A stretch of 64,000 nucleotides of DNA from Microbacterium sp. SY138 (GCF_039729145.1 NZ_CP155793.1:1488001-1552000), one strand, 5' to 3'. Shown: positions 38,755-48,473, numbered from the stretch's first letter. Program-made: numbers and translations. Notes: generated by a model from the sequence alone, not told the origin.

Positions 38755-38783
38755 GCCGCGTTGTCGTCAGTAGGATGAATCAC
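38755..38783 (+). promoter_or_regulatory. sodA promoter-type element shared with clpP1
   Basis: Sequence GCCGCGTTGTCG, then TCAGTAGGAT (putative -10 TAGGAT at 38771-38776), then GAATCAC. The same 12-mer, the same spacing to a TAGATT hexamer and the same GAATCAC occur upstream of clpP1 at 47161-47190. No standard -35 is present at 17 bp, so the element itself may be the recognition sequence. Confidence 0.5.
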
Positions 38784-38860
38784 GTCCGCTCTACGCCGCA
38801 CATCGGCGGCGCGGAGGATCGGCAAGCGCCGCGGCGCGGCGCGGATTGGATGAAAGCGAT

Positions 38861-39487
38861 ATGGCGACCTACACGCTCCCCGACCTTCCCTACGACTTCG
38901 CAGCCCTGGAGCCGCACATCAGCGGCAAGATCATGGAGCTGCACCACGACAAGCACCACCAGGCCTACGTGACGGGTGCGAACACCGCGCTCGACCAGCT
39001 CGCCGAGGCGCGCGAGAGCGGAAACCTCGCGAACGTCAACAAGCTCGAGAAGGACCTCGCCTTCAACCTCGGCGGTCACGTCAACCACTCGATCTTCTGG
39101 ACGAACCTGTCGCCGAACGGCGGCGGTCAGCCCGAGGGTGAGCTGAAGGCGGCGATCGACGAGTACTTCGGCTCGTTCGAGAAGTTCCAGGCGCACTTCA
39201 CGGCAGCGGCGACCGGCATCCAGGGATCCGGGTGGGCGGTCCTCAGCTGGGATTCGATCGGCTCGCGTCTGATCATCCAGCAGCTGTTCGACCAGCAGTC
39301 GAACACCGCGCAGGGCACGATCCCGCTGTTCCAGCTCGACATGTGGGAGCACGCCTTCTACCTCGACTACCTCAACGTGAAGGCCGACTACGTCAAGGCC
39401 GCGTGGAACATCGCGAACTGGGAGAACGTCGCCCAGCGCCTCGACGTCGCCCGCAAGCAGACGAACGGCCTGCTGGTACTGTCGTAA
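38861..39487 (+). CDS. sodA: Superoxide dismutase (Mn/Fe family)
   Basis: Dismutates superoxide in the cytoplasm. The 208-residue protein has the family's metal ligands in HHDKHHQAYV (about residues 26-35), GGHVNHSIFW (about 73-82) and DMWEHAFYLDY (about 166-176), and the signature D-x-W-E-H-A. The GTIPLFQLD and GSGWAVL contexts suit Mn or cambialistic use. I start at the ATG at 38861 (MATYTLPDLPYDF). It is monocistronic: a terminator lies before and another after. Confidence 0.96.
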   Translation: MATYTLPDLPYDFAALEPHISGKIMELHHDKHHQAYVTGANTALDQLAEARESGNLANVNKLEKDLAFNLGGHVNHSIFWTNLSPNGGGQPEGELKAAIDEYFGSFEKFQAHFTAAATGIQGSGWAVLSWDSIGSRLIIQQLFDQQSNTAQGTIPLFQLDMWEHAFYLDYLNVKADYVKAAWNIANWENVAQRLDVARKQTNGLLVLS

Positions 39488-39494
39488 TCGGGTC

Positions 39495-39526
39495 GCGTCC
39501 CGACGGGCCACGGCTCGTCGGGACGC
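39495..39526 (+). terminator. Terminator hairpin of sodA
   Basis: 11-bp perfect stem (GCGTCCCGACG and CGTCGGGACGC) with a 10-nt loop, 7 bp after the sodA stop. Confidence 0.85.
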
Positions 39527-39602
39527 CCTCTCAGCCAAAAAACCCCGCGCTTCACGCGTGCTGGAAAGCAGCGTGCAGTGCACGAGAAACAGGGAGACCT
39601 GA

Positions 39603-40613
<1,011 letters not shown>

Positions 40614-40623
40614 GCTCAGACAC

Positions 40624-41838
40624 ATGACTCTGCGCACCCTGGACACTCTGGGGTCGCTCGAGGGCAAGCGCGTCATCGTCCGTTGTGATCTCAACGTCCC
40701 CCTGCGGGACGGGATCATCACGGACGATGGCCGTGTCCGCGCCTCGTTGCCGACCCTCAACGCACTCATCAATGCGGGCGCCCGCGTCGTCGTGTGCTCT
40801 CACCTCGGGCGGCCGGACGGCGCGCCCGACCCGAAGTACAGCCTGGAGCCGGTGGCCCAGCGCCTGTCCGAGCTGCTCGGTGCCCCGGTCGCGTTCGCAC
40901 GCGACACGGTCGGCGAGTCGGCGAAGGACGCCGTGGAGTCCCTCGAGGACGGCGGAGTCGTCGTCATCGAGAACCTGCGGTTCAACCCGGGGGAGACCTC
41001 GAAGGACGACGCCACCCGTGCGGCTTTCGCGGCCGAACTCGCGGAGCTCGGCGATGTGCTGGTCTCCGATGGGTTCGGGGTCGTGCACCGCAAGCAGGCG
41101 AGCGTCTACGAGCTCGCCGAGCTGCTCCCGTCCGCGGCCGGTCTGCTGATCGCGACCGAACTCGACGTGCTCGACCGTCTGACCGAGAATCCCGAGCGTC
41201 CGTACGCGGTCGTGCTCGGCGGCTCCAAGGTCAGCGACAAGCTCGGCGTCATCTCGCACCTGCTGCCGCGCGTCGACAAGATCCTCGTCGGCGGCGGCAT
41301 GCTGTTCACCTTCCTCAAGGCACAGGGTCACGCCGTGGCGTCGAGCCTGCTGGAAGAGGACCAGCTCGAGACCGTTCGCGGCTACATCGCGGAGGCGGCG
41401 GAGCGTGGCGTGGAGCTCGTGCTCCCCACCGACGTCGTCGTCGCCGCATCCTTCGGCGCCGATGCCGCGCACGAAGTCGCTGCAGCCGATGCGATCGAGT
41501 CCACGCCGTTCGGTGCCTCCGGCATCGGCCTCGACATCGGCCCGGAGACGGCGGCACGTTTCGCCGAGGTCATCCGCGAGTCGAAGACCGTGTTCTGGAA
41601 CGGCCCGATGGGCGTGTTCGAGTTCCCGGCGTTCGCGGCGGGTACCAAGACCGTGGCGCAGGCGCTCACCGAGGTCGACGGCCTCAGCGTCGTCGGCGGT
41701 GGCGACTCCGCGGCAGCCGTGCGGCAGCTGGGCTTCTCCGACGACCAGTTCGGTCACATCTCGACCGGCGGCGGCGCGAGCCTCGAATTCCTCGAGGGCA
41801 AGAAACTACCTGGGCTGGAGGTCCTCGGATGGGCGTGA
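40624..41838 (+). CDS. pgk: Phosphoglycerate kinase
   Basis: Glycolytic ATP-generating enzyme, 404 residues. N-terminal substrate motifs [11 protein letters not shown] (about residues 18-28) and [12 protein letters not shown], the VLLLENLRF-type [12 protein letters not shown], and the C-terminal nucleotide motif [13 protein letters not shown] (about 357-369) are all present. It begins 10 bp after gap and overlaps tpiA by 10 bp. Confidence 0.97.
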   Translation: MTLRTLDTLGSLEGKRVIVRCDLNVPLRDGIITDDGRVRASLPTLNALINAGARVVVCSHLGRPDGAPDPKYSLEPVAQRLSELLGAPVAFARDTVGESAKDAVESLEDGGVVVIENLRFNPGETSKDDATRAAFAAELAELGDVLVSDGFGVVHRKQASVYELAELLPSAAGLLIATELDVLDRLTENPERPYAVVLGGSKVSDKLGVISHLLPRVDKILVGGGMLFTFLKAQGHAVASSLLEEDQLETVRGYIAEAAERGVELVLPTDVVVAASFGADAAHEVAAADAIESTPFGASGIGLDIGPETAARFAEVIRESKTVFWNGPMGVFEFPAFAAGTKTVAQALTEVDGLSVVGGGDSAAAVRQLGFSDDQFGHISTGGGASLEFLEGKKLPGLEVLGWA

Positions 41839-42620
41839 ACTCCCGTACCCCGCTGATCGCGGGAAACTGGAAGATGAATCTCGACCACCTGCAGGCGGTC
41901 GCGTTCGTGCAGAAGCTGCACTGGACGTTGAAGGACGCGAAGCACGAAGACGGATCGGTCGAGGTGGCGGTCTTCCCGCCGTTCACGGACATCCGCAGCG
42001 TGCAGACGCTCATCGACGCGGACAAGATCCCGTTCGCGCTCGGAGCGCAGGACGTCTCGGCACACGACTCCGGTGCGTACACCGGTGAGGTGTCGGGGGC
42101 ATTCTTGGCGAAGCTCGACGCGAAGTACGTCATCATCGGTCACTCCGAACGCCGTGAGTACCACTCCGAGGGCGACGACATCGTGGCTGCCAAGGTGAAG
42201 GCCTCGCTCAAGCACGGACTCGTCCCGGTGATCTGCGTCGGCGAGACAGCGGGAGACCTCGAGAAGTTCGGCGCCAGTGCGGTCCCGGTGTCCCAGCTCG
42301 AGGCCGCGCTCGAGGGCGTCTCGCCGAAGGCGGACATCGTCGTGGCATACGAGCCCGTGTGGGCGATCGGCTCCGGCCAGGCAGCGACCCCGCAGCAGGC
42401 GCAGGATGTCTGCGCCGCACTGCGAGCCGTCATCGCGAAGGTCCTGGGCGACGAAGCGGCTGCGCGCACGCGCATCCTCTACGGCGGCTCGGTGAAGTCG
42501 GGCAACATCGCCAGCTTCATGCGCGAACCCGATGTGGACGGCGCTCTGGTCGGCGGGGCGAGCCTCGTCGTGGACGAGTTCGCCGCGATCATCCGCTTCG
42601 AGAAGCACGTCGGCGTGTGA
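41829..42620 (+). CDS. tpiA: Triosephosphate isomerase
   Basis: Interconverts DHAP and glyceraldehyde-3-phosphate, 263 residues. Active-site Lys in GNWKMN (about residue 14), His in [10 protein letters not shown], catalytic Glu in [13 protein letters not shown], phosphate loop [10 protein letters not shown]. The ATG at 41829 lies inside the end of pgk and 7 nt after a GGAGG; a GTG at 41835 overlapping the pgk stop is the alternative. It ends in a perfect terminator hairpin. Confidence 0.97.
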   Translation: MGVNSRTPLIAGNWKMNLDHLQAVAFVQKLHWTLKDAKHEDGSVEVAVFPPFTDIRSVQTLIDADKIPFALGAQDVSAHDSGAYTGEVSGAFLAKLDAKYVIIGHSERREYHSEGDDIVAAKVKASLKHGLVPVICVGETAGDLEKFGASAVPVSQLEAALEGVSPKADIVVAYEPVWAIGSGQAATPQQAQDVCAALRAVIAKVLGDEAAARTRILYGGSVKSGNIASFMREPDVDGALVGGASLVVDEFAAIIRFEKHVGV

Positions 42621-42648
42621 GTGCAGCGGGGCTTCGGCCCCGCTGCAC
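42621..42648 (+). terminator. Terminator hairpin of gap-pgk-tpiA
   Basis: Perfect 12-bp stem (GTGCAGCGGGGC and GCCCCGCTGCAC) with a TTCG tetraloop, directly after the tpiA stop. There is no U tract; the secG promoter follows 2 bp later. Confidence 0.85.
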
Positions 42649-42650
42649 CG

Positions 42651-42656
42651 TATACT
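42651..42656 (+). promoter_or_regulatory. -10 element (TATACT) of secG-rbpA
   Basis: Near-consensus TATACT 45 bp upstream of the secG GTG. The leader contains GGGGCG...CGGCCCC and a GAAAGG ribosome-binding site. Confidence 0.55.
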
Positions 42657-42701
42657 TGACCGTTACGGGGGCGCTCCGGCCCCAGCGAAAGGCTCTTTCT
42701 C

Positions 42702-42950
42702 GTGGCAATTCTCGAGTTCGTCCTGCAGGTCGTGCTGGGCATCACCAGCGTTCTGCTGACCCTCCTCATCCTCTTGCACAAAGGCCGCGGCGGTGGCCTG
42801 TCCGACATGTTCGGTGGAGGCATGACCTCAGCGGTCGGCTCTTCCGGGCTCGCGGAGCGGAACCTGAACCGCTTCACCGTCGTCCTGGCTCTGACGTGGT
42901 TCGTCTCCATCGTCGCGCTGGGCCTCATCACGAAATTCGAGGTCATCTGA
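42702..42950 (+). CDS. secG: Preprotein translocase subunit SecG
   Basis: Small membrane subunit of the Sec translocon, 82 residues with two helices (about 1-22 and 55-75). The connecting loop LHKGRGGGLSDMFGG is the SecG signature. GTG start at 42702 with a GAAAGG site about 10 nt upstream. Its position after tpiA is usual in actinobacteria. It overlaps rbpA by TGATG. Confidence 0.93.
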   Translation: MAILEFVLQVVLGITSVLLTLLILLHKGRGGGLSDMFGGGMTSAVGSSGLAERNLNRFTVVLALTWFVSIVALGLITKFEVI

Positions 42951-43303
42951 TGGCTACCGGTGGAAACGCGATCCGCGGCACCCGTGTCGGCTCGGGCCCC
43001 ATGGGCGAGCAGGACCACGGTTATCACGCCGACCGCATCGCAGTCTCGTACTGGGACGGTCTCGGCAACGAGACCGTGCGCTACTTCGCCGCCGGTCTCC
43101 CCGAAGAGGAGATCCCGGAAACGATCGATCACCCGCAATCGGGTCTTCCTGCCGGCCGCGACAAGGAGAATCCTCCTGCGCTCGCGAAGGCGGAGCCGTA
43201 CAAGACGCACCTCGCCTACGTGAAGGAGCGTCGTACCGACGAGGAAGCCGTCCAGCTTCTGGACGACGCGCTCACGCAGCTGCGCGAGCGCCGGGGCCAG
43301 TGA
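42950..43303 (+). CDS. rbpA: RNA polymerase-binding protein RbpA
   Basis: Actinobacterial transcription factor that binds sigma and stabilises the open complex, 117 residues. The N-terminal GGNAIRGTRVGSGPMGE and the C-terminal sigma-interaction segment HLAYVKERRTDEEAVQLLDDAL match RbpA. The central beta-domain has no Cys at all (YWDGLGNET, IDHPQSGLPAG), where Streptomyces RbpA binds zinc; mycobacterial RbpA is also zinc-free. The ATG overlaps the secG stop. A perfect terminator follows. Confidence 0.93.
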   Translation: MATGGNAIRGTRVGSGPMGEQDHGYHADRIAVSYWDGLGNETVRYFAAGLPEEEIPETIDHPQSGLPAGRDKENPPALAKAEPYKTHLAYVKERRTDEEAVQLLDDALTQLRERRGQ

Positions 43304-43319
43304 CCTCGGTCTGACCATC

Positions 43320-43355
43320 GAAGAAGCCGCCGCGAGTCATCGCGGCGGCTTCTTC
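43320..43355 (+). terminator. Bidirectional terminator between rbpA and the HEXXH protein gene
   Basis: Perfect 16-bp stem beginning GAAGAAGCCGCC and ending GGCGGCTTCTTC, with a GTCA loop. It is 16 bp after the rbpA stop and 18 bp from the stop of the convergent gene, and can serve both. Confidence 0.88.
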
Positions 43356-43373
43356 CGTACCCTGACACCGTCT

Positions 43374-44603
43374 TCAGCGGCAGCCCGCTGCGGCGTCGAT
43401 GTAGTTCTGCGGGGGATAGCCGTACGCCCACACCCCGTTGGCGTCGTCGGTGTAGCCCATGCTGATGGCCCACGCGGTCGCCCACTTCTCGATGCTGTCC
43501 TGGGTGGACGAGTCGTACATGCTCTGGCACTTCACGCTGATCGCGTGCCCCACCTCATGGGCGACGAGCGCCTTGCTCCGTGTCGAGGGCCACTGCTCCG
43601 CGACCGAGTTCGAGAGCTCGATCGTCGCGCGCCCGGATTCTCCCCACCACCAGGTGGTGTACCCGCCCATGCTGCCGTTGTAGCCGGCCCCGCTCACGAC
43701 CGGCGACCAGTCGAAGTCGAGGAGCACGCCGGGAGCGAGGGACCGCGCGAAGGCCTCGATCTCGAGCCGCGCGTTCAACAGCGGGCCCGACTTCTCCGCC
43801 AGTTCCTCGCCCTCGGTGGCGACGACCCGCGCGGCCGCGTCCTGCAGGGAGACGTAGGCGGTCGCCGCATCCTCATCCACCATCGTCGCGGCGATTGCTT
43901 CGGCGGCCGCGTCGCGCAGGGCGATCACGGCCTCGTTGCGGGCGGAGAGGTGCGCGGCCTCGAACGCCGGAGCGGCCGCACCGGCGGCGTTGATCACGGC
44001 CAACCCACTCTCCACCACAGCCTCCTGCGTGTCTGCCGTCTCCGCGGAGGCGACAGCGAGCTCATCGGACAGCACGTCGAGATCGTGCCGTCGCTGTTCC
44101 AGCTCCGACGTGGCGCCGAACAGTTCCCAGAACCAGCCCGGTTTCGTGCCCACCCCGGCGATCTCGGTCGCGACCACGGCGTCGGCCTCGGAGGCGGCGG
44201 TGGTGCCGTCGGCGAGCGCTGAGGCGAGCCCCGCCTGGACCTCCTCGGGCACCGCGATCGGCTGGTTTCCTCGGGCGAGGATCTGTTCCGCCGCCCCGGT
44301 GACCGCACGGAGGCCCGCGATCTCCTCACGGACCTGCGTCTTCGTGGTCGACGTGGCCTCGGCGGTGCTCCCGTATCGCGACAGCGCGTTGTCGTACCCG
44401 AGGTTCGCCGTCACCTGAGCGAGTGCCAGCCCTGCGATCACGGCCGCTCCGCCGAGCAGTCCGAGGACCACGCCCGTGTGCTTCTTCCGTCGCGGCGATG
44501 AAGCAGCAGTGGGGGGACCGGCGGAGAGCAGGACGGGCAGCACGTGCCCGCCCGGGAGCGGCGCCGTGCCTGTCGCGGTCTGGAAAGGGGGCCGGTCGGT
44601 CAC
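43374..44603 (-). CDS. Membrane-anchored putative metalloprotease (HEXXH), family not recognised
   Basis: A 409-residue protein: hydrophilic N-terminal 40 residues, one membrane helix (about 43-63), a long Ala/Glu-rich helical, probably coiled-coil, region (about 70-280) and a C-terminal domain containing H349-E350-V-G-H353. Twenty residues on, E372 in IEKWATAWA matches the third-ligand ExxA(T/D)xxA pattern of minimal gluzincins. C359 and C408 could form a disulfide. The topology puts the HEXXH domain outside the cell. I infer a surface zinc peptidase and do not recognise a family. GTG start at 44603; no clear ribosome-binding site close by. Confidence 0.72.
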   Translation of the reverse strand: MTDRPPFQTATGTAPLPGGHVLPVLLSAGPPTAASSPRRKKHTGVVLGLLGGAAVIAGLALAQVTANLGYDNALSRYGSTAEATSTTKTQVREEIAGLRAVTGAAEQILARGNQPIAVPEEVQAGLASALADGTTAASEADAVVATEIAGVGTKPGWFWELFGATSELEQRRHDLDVLSDELAVASAETADTQEAVVESGLAVINAAGAAAPAFEAAHLSARNEAVIALRDAAAEAIAATMVDEDAATAYVSLQDAAARVVATEGEELAEKSGPLLNARLEIEAFARSLAPGVLLDFDWSPVVSGAGYNGSMGGYTTWWWGESGRATIELSNSVAEQWPSTRSKALVAHEVGHAISVKCQSMYDSSTQDSIEKWATAWAISMGYTDDANGVWAYGYPPQNYIDAAAGCR

Positions 44604-44705
44604 GTCGTGCCCATTCGATGATGCCTTCCGGTCGGAGACTGCGTGCAGCGATGCTGACAGCGTATTCGACGGGCGGACGCGAGCCGGAGAAGGTCACGGG
44701 GAATG

Positions 44706-44740
44706 CGAGAAGGCCCCCACCGATGGTGGGAGCCTTCTCG
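44706..44740 (-). terminator. Terminator hairpin downstream of tRNA-Gly
   Basis: Stem CGAGAAGGC/GCCTTCTCG extended by CCCACC/GGTGGG across one mismatch, loop GAT. On the minus strand it lies just beyond the 3' end of tRNA-Gly. Confidence 0.8.
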
Positions 44741-44745
44741 AGCGG

Positions 44746-44816
44746 AGGGGCTGACGGGAATCGAACCCGCATCATTAGTTTGGAAGACTAAGGCTTTACC
44801 ACTAAGCTACAGCCCC
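44746..44816 (-). tRNA. tRNA-Gly (anticodon TCC)
   Basis: 71-nt cloverleaf on the minus strand. The acceptor stem pairs GGGGCTG with CAGCCCC, the anticodon arm is TTAGT-CTTCCAA-ACTAA giving anticodon TCC (reads GGA/GGG), and the T-arm contains GGTTCGATTCC. The 3' CCA is not encoded. It lies alone between the HEXXH gene and tRNA-Pro, on the opposite strand to the latter. Confidence 0.95.
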
Positions 44817-44889
44817 GGATCCGGACCTTCGGAAAGGTTCGGTACCGACTCATCGACTATACCGGACTCTGGCGCATGCTCCGGTCCGT

Positions 44890-44895
44890 TAGACT
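44890..44895 (+). promoter_or_regulatory. -10 element (TAGACT) of tRNA-Pro
   Basis: TAGACT 30 bp upstream of the tRNA 5' end. A small hairpin AATCCGC-GT-GCGGATT (44907-44922) lies in the 5' leader that RNase P would remove. Confidence 0.45.
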
Positions 44896-44925
44896 CGGTG
44901 GGGCTGAATCCGCGTGCGGATTCCC

Positions 44926-44999
44926 CGGGGCGTAGCTCAGTTTGGTAGAGCGCCCGCTTTGGGAGCGGGAGGTCGCAGGTTCAACTCCTGTCGCCCCGA
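44926..44999 (+). tRNA. tRNA-Pro (anticodon TGG)
   Basis: 74-nt cloverleaf: acceptor CGGGGCG pairs with CGCCCCG, D-arm GCTCAGTTTGGTAGAGC, anticodon arm CCCGC-TTTGGGA-GCGGG giving TGG, T-arm GGTTCAACTCC. CCA is not encoded. It stands immediately upstream of the trigger factor gene. Confidence 0.95.
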
Positions 45000-45062
45000 C
45001 ACAGCCCCCACGGACCTTACAGCCGCGAATCGAAGCGGAAATCACAAGGAGAACACACCAGC

Positions 45063-46568
45063 ATGGCGAACAGCACCGTCGAGAAGCTGACCCCGACCCG
45101 GGTCAAGCTCACCATCACGGTCACCCCGGAAGACCTCAAGCCCAGCATCGCTCACGCGTACGAGCACATCGCTCAGGACGTGCAGATCCCCGGCTTCCGC
45201 AAGGGCAAGGTCCCGGCTCCGATCATCGACCAGCGCATCGGTCGTGGCGCCGTCATCGAGCACGCCGTCAACGAGGGCCTGGACAAGTTCTTCCGCGAGG
45301 CGACGGTCGAGCACAAGCTGCGCGTCGTCGGTCGCCCGGCTGCCGACATCACGCAGTGGCCGAACGAGAAGGATTTCTCGGGTGACCTGCTCGTCGACAT
45401 CGAGGTGGATGTCCGCCCCGAGATCGAGCTGCCCTCCTACGACGGCATCACCGTGACGGTCGACGCCGTCGAGGCCGATGACGCCGCGCTCGACGCCGAG
45501 CTCGACAACATGCGCGCGCGCTTCGGCACGCTGGTCCCGGTCGACCGTCCGGCCGCCGAGGGCGACTTCGTCGAGCTCGACCTCGTCGCCACGATCGACG
45601 GTGCCGAGATCGACCGCGCCGAGGGCGTCTCCTACGAGATCGGCTCCGGCGAGCTGCTCGAGGGCATCGACGACGCGATCGAGTCGCTCACCGCCGGTGA
45701 GGACACCACCTTCCGCTCCGCTCTCGTCGGTGGCGACCACGCCGGCTCCGAGGCCGAGGTCTCCGTGACCGTCAAGGCCGTCAAGGAGCGCGAGCTCCCC
45801 GAGGCCGACGACGACTTCGCGCAGATCGCGAGCGAGTTCGACACGATCGCCGAGCTCCGCGAGAGCCTGGCCGAGCGCGTCGCTCAGCAGGGCGTCTTCA
45901 CGCAGGGTTCCGCCGCGCGCGACAAGCTCGTCGAGGTGCTGCTCGAGCAGATCGAGATCCCCGTTCCGCCGCAGCTCATCGAGGACGAGGTGCACAACCA
46001 CCTCGAAGGCGAAGGCCGTCTCGAGGACGAGGTGCACCGCGCCGAGGTCACCGAGGCGAGCGAGAAGCAGTTCCGCACGCAGGTGCTCCTCGACACGATC
46101 GCCGAGCAGGCCGATGTGCAGGTCTCGCAGGAAGAGCTCAGCCAGTACCTCATCCAGTCGGCTGCGCAGTACGGCATGGCTCCGCAGGAGTTCGTCGAGG
46201 CGCTGCAGTCCTCGAACCAGCTCCCGGCGCTCGTCGGAGAGGTCGCGCGCAACAAGGCCCTCGCGATCGCGCTCGGCAAGGTGAAGGTCGTCGACAGCAA
46301 TGGCAAGGCCGTCGATCTGTCCGACTTCATCGTCACCGACGACGAGGCGGAGTCCACCGACGCCGAGTCCACCGACGCCGAGGAGAAGCCGGCCAAGAAG
46401 GCTCCGGCCAAGAAGCCCGCCGCCAAGAAGGCTCCGGTCAAGAAGGCCGATGACGCTGACGAGGCCGAGAAGCCGGCTGCCAAGAAGCCCGCCGCCAAGA
46501 AGGCTCCGGCTGAGAAGGCTCCGGCCAAGAAGGCTCCGGCCAAGAAGGCGGCCGACAAGGCCGAGTGA
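45063..46568 (+). CDS. tig: Trigger factor with a long Lys/Ala/Pro-rich tail
   Basis: Ribosome-bound chaperone and peptidyl-prolyl isomerase, 501 residues. The ribosome-binding loop [12 protein letters not shown] lies near residues 43-54 (signature GFRxGKxP), the FKBP-type PPIase domain near 155-240 ([17 protein letters not shown]) and the C-terminal chaperone domain to about 425. The last 75 residues are an appended tail, first acidic ([14 protein letters not shown]) and then about 50 residues of KKAPAKK-type repeats. E. coli trigger factor ends before this. A GGAG site about 12 nt upstream precedes the ATG. A rho-independent terminator follows. Confidence 0.96.
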   Translation: MANSTVEKLTPTRVKLTITVTPEDLKPSIAHAYEHIAQDVQIPGFRKGKVPAPIIDQRIGRGAVIEHAVNEGLDKFFREATVEHKLRVVGRPAADITQWPNEKDFSGDLLVDIEVDVRPEIELPSYDGITVTVDAVEADDAALDAELDNMRARFGTLVPVDRPAAEGDFVELDLVATIDGAEIDRAEGVSYEIGSGELLEGIDDAIESLTAGEDTTFRSALVGGDHAGSEAEVSVTVKAVKERELPEADDDFAQIASEFDTIAELRESLAERVAQQGVFTQGSAARDKLVEVLLEQIEIPVPPQLIEDEVHNHLEGEGRLEDEVHRAEVTEASEKQFRTQVLLDTIAEQADVQVSQEELSQYLIQSAAQYGMAPQEFVEALQSSNQLPALVGEVARNKALAIALGKVKVVDSNGKAVDLSDFIVTDDEAESTDAESTDAEEKPAKKAPAKKPAAKKAPVKKADDADEAEKPAAKKPAAKKAPAEKAPAKKAPAKKAADKAE

Positions 46569-46584
46569 TCGGACACGATCCAGT

Positions 46585-46616
46585 GAAGAGGGCGGGTGCT
46601 GCGGCATCCGCCCTCT
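46585..46616 (+). terminator. Rho-independent terminator of tig
   Basis: 14-bp stem beginning AAGAGGGCGG and ending CCGCCCTCTT with a TGCG loop, running straight into TTCC. Starts 17 bp after the tig stop. Confidence 0.88.
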
Positions 46617-46638
46617 TTTCCATCCAGGGAGGGCAATC

Positions 46639-47133
46639 ATGAAGACGTGGGATGAGCGCATCGACGAGGTGTGGGACGACGCGACGGGTGAGGAGGTCGG
46701 TGACGACACCATCGCCCGCATCGACGCCCTCGCCGCCGAGCGCGGAGCAGGTGACGCCCGCGCCGAGTTCGAACGCGCGGGCGCGCGGGATTCCGCGGGA
46801 AGGCCCGCGGAAGCCATCGTTCTGTATCGGCGCGCGCTGGCATTGGGGTTGGATGCTGAGCATCGCCCGCAATGCGTGATCCAGATGGCGAGCTCGCTGC
46901 GGAATCTGGGCGAATACGACGAGGCCCTCGCCGTGATCCGCGCCGAGGAGCAGCTGTCGGCCGACGGTCCCTACCGTGACGCCATCGCGTGCGTGCACGC
47001 CCTCATCCTCGCAAGCGCGGGGCGACCGGCGCAGGGTCTCTCGGTGGCGCTGCTCGCCCTGGTCCCGCATCTGCCGCGCTACCACCGGTCGATGACGGCG
47101 TATGCCCGCGAGATCGCGGACGCCGACACCTGA
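46639..47133 (+). CDS. Tetratricopeptide repeat protein (TPR group 5)
   Basis: A 164-residue all-helical protein of the tetratrico-peptide-repeat group 5 type: N-terminal KTWDERIDEVWDD, then ARAEFERAGARDSAGRPAEA, VIQMASSLRNLGEYDEALAV and a C-terminal LVPHLPRYHRSMTAYARE. It probably mediates protein contacts; no partner is known. A GGGAGGG site lies 6 nt before the ATG at 46639. It stands between tig and clpP1, where many actinobacteria have nothing. Confidence 0.85.
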   Translation: MKTWDERIDEVWDDATGEEVGDDTIARIDALAAERGAGDARAEFERAGARDSAGRPAEAIVLYRRALALGLDAEHRPQCVIQMASSLRNLGEYDEALAVIRAEEQLSADGPYRDAIACVHALILASAGRPAQGLSVALLALVPHLPRYHRSMTAYAREIADADT

Positions 47134-47160
47134 TATGCCGACGGCGAACACGGCCTGGGT

Positions 47161-47190
47161 GCCGCGTTGTCGCCGGTAGATTCGAATCAC
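47161..47190 (+). promoter_or_regulatory. clpP1 promoter-type element shared with sodA
   Basis: GCCGCGTTGTCG, then CCGGTAGATT (putative -10 TAGATT at 47177-47182), then GAATCAC. It closely matches the element at 38755-38783 upstream of sodA. The leader to clpP1 has a CAGGAG ribosome-binding site. Confidence 0.5.
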
Positions 47191-47214
47191 TGAAACACGG
47201 AATCAGGAGCTGAC

Positions 47215-47811
47215 ATGGCTGCAGAACCCCTCCTCGCAACGAGCGTCTTCGACAGGTTGCTGAAGGACCGCATCATCTGGCTGGGGTCGGAGGTGCGCGA
47301 CGAGAACGCGAACGAGATCTGCGCGAAGATCCTTCTTCTCGCCGCAGAAGACTCCGAGCGAGACATCTACCTCTACGTGAACTCGCCCGGCGGTTCGATC
47401 ACCGCGGGCATGGCGATCTACGACACGATGCAGTTCGTGCCGAACGACATCGTCACGGTCGGCATCGGAATGGCCGCATCGATGGGTCAGCTGCTGCTGA
47501 CCGCCGGCACCAAGGGCAAGCGCTACATCACGCCCAACGCCCGGGTGCTGCTGCACCAGCCGCACGGCGGCTTCGGCGGCACGTCGAGCGACATCCAGAC
47601 CCAGGCGCAGCTCATCATGTCGATGAAGAACCGCCTCGCGGAGATCACGGCGGCGCAGACCGGCAAGTCGGTCGAGCAGATCAACGCCGATGGTGACCGC
47701 GACCGCTGGTTCACCGCCGAGGAAGCGCTCGAGTACGGCTTCGTCGACCACATCCGCGAATCGGCCTCCGACGTCATCGGCGGCGGCGGAACCGACCAGG
47801 ACACCGAGTAA
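47215..47811 (+). CDS. clpP1: ATP-dependent Clp protease proteolytic subunit 1
   Basis: Serine peptidase ring subunit, 198 residues. Catalytic Ser89 in [11 protein letters not shown], His114 in LLHQPHGG, and the Asp in the [12 protein letters not shown] segment complete the triad. In actinobacteria ClpP1 and ClpP2 form a mixed tetradecamer that works with ClpX or ClpC. It is followed 20 bp later by clpP2. The promoter resembles that of sodA, which hints at shared stress control. Confidence 0.96.
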   Translation: MAAEPLLATSVFDRLLKDRIIWLGSEVRDENANEICAKILLLAAEDSERDIYLYVNSPGGSITAGMAIYDTMQFVPNDIVTVGIGMAASMGQLLLTAGTKGKRYITPNARVLLHQPHGGFGGTSSDIQTQAQLIMSMKNRLAEITAAQTGKSVEQINADGDRDRWFTAEEALEYGFVDHIRESASDVIGGGGTDQDTE

Positions 47812-47831
47812 CGGAAAGCGAAAGGACGCTC

Positions 47832-48473
47832 ATGTACACACCCACCTTCCGCTCAGCCGGTGACCTGCCTTCCAGCCGCTACGTGCTCCCGCAGTTCGAG
47901 GAGCGCACCGCCTACGGATTCAAGCGCCAGGACCCGTACAACAAGCTGTTCGAAGACCGCGTGATCTTCCTCGGCGTGCAGGTCGATGACGCGTCGGCCG
48001 ACGATGTCATGGCGCAGCTCCTCGTCCTGGAGAGCCAGGATGCCGAGCGCGACATCACCATGTACATCAACTCGCCCGGTGGTTCGTTCACCGCGATGAC
48101 GGCGATCTACGACACGATGCAGTACGTCGCACCGCAGATCCAGACCGTCGTGCTCGGCCAGGCGGCCTCCGCTGCGGCCGTGCTGCTCGCGGCCGGCGCG
48201 CCGGGCAAGCGCCTCGCGCTCCCGAACGCCCGCGTGCTGATCCACCAGCCCGCGATGGGCGAGGCGGGCCACGGCCAGGCCTCCGACATCGAGATCCAGG
48301 CCGCGGAGATCCTCCGCATGCGGACCTGGCTCGAGGAGACCCTCGCCGGCCACACGAAGCGCACGCCGGAGCAGGTGAACCGCGACATCGATCGCGACAA
48401 CATCCTCTCCGCCGCACAGGCACTGGAGTACGGCATCGTCGACCAGGTCCTCACGACGCGCAAGCGCGTCTGA
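47832..48473 (+). CDS. clpP2: ATP-dependent Clp protease proteolytic subunit 2
   Basis: Second ClpP paralogue, 213 residues, with a longer N-terminal segment that may be processed. Catalytic Ser113 in GQAASAAAVLLAAG, His138 in VLIHQPAMGEAG, and Asp in DRDNILSAAQALEYG. It forms the mixed ClpP1P2 core. A GAAAGGACG site lies before the ATG. A hairpin terminator follows. Confidence 0.96.
   Translation: MYTPTFRSAGDLPSSRYVLPQFEERTAYGFKRQDPYNKLFEDRVIFLGVQVDDASADDVMAQLLVLESQDAERDITMYINSPGGSFTAMTAIYDTMQYVAPQIQTVVLGQAASAAAVLLAAGAPGKRLALPNARVLIHQPAMGEAGHGQASDIEIQAAEILRMRTWLEETLAGHTKRTPEQVNRDIDRDNILSAAQALEYGIVDQVLTTRKRV

Noticed and set aside
44746..44999. tRNA-Gly/tRNA-Pro pair as an integration hotspot
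   Set aside because: No integrase, no duplicated tRNA 3' end and no foreign genes next to them.
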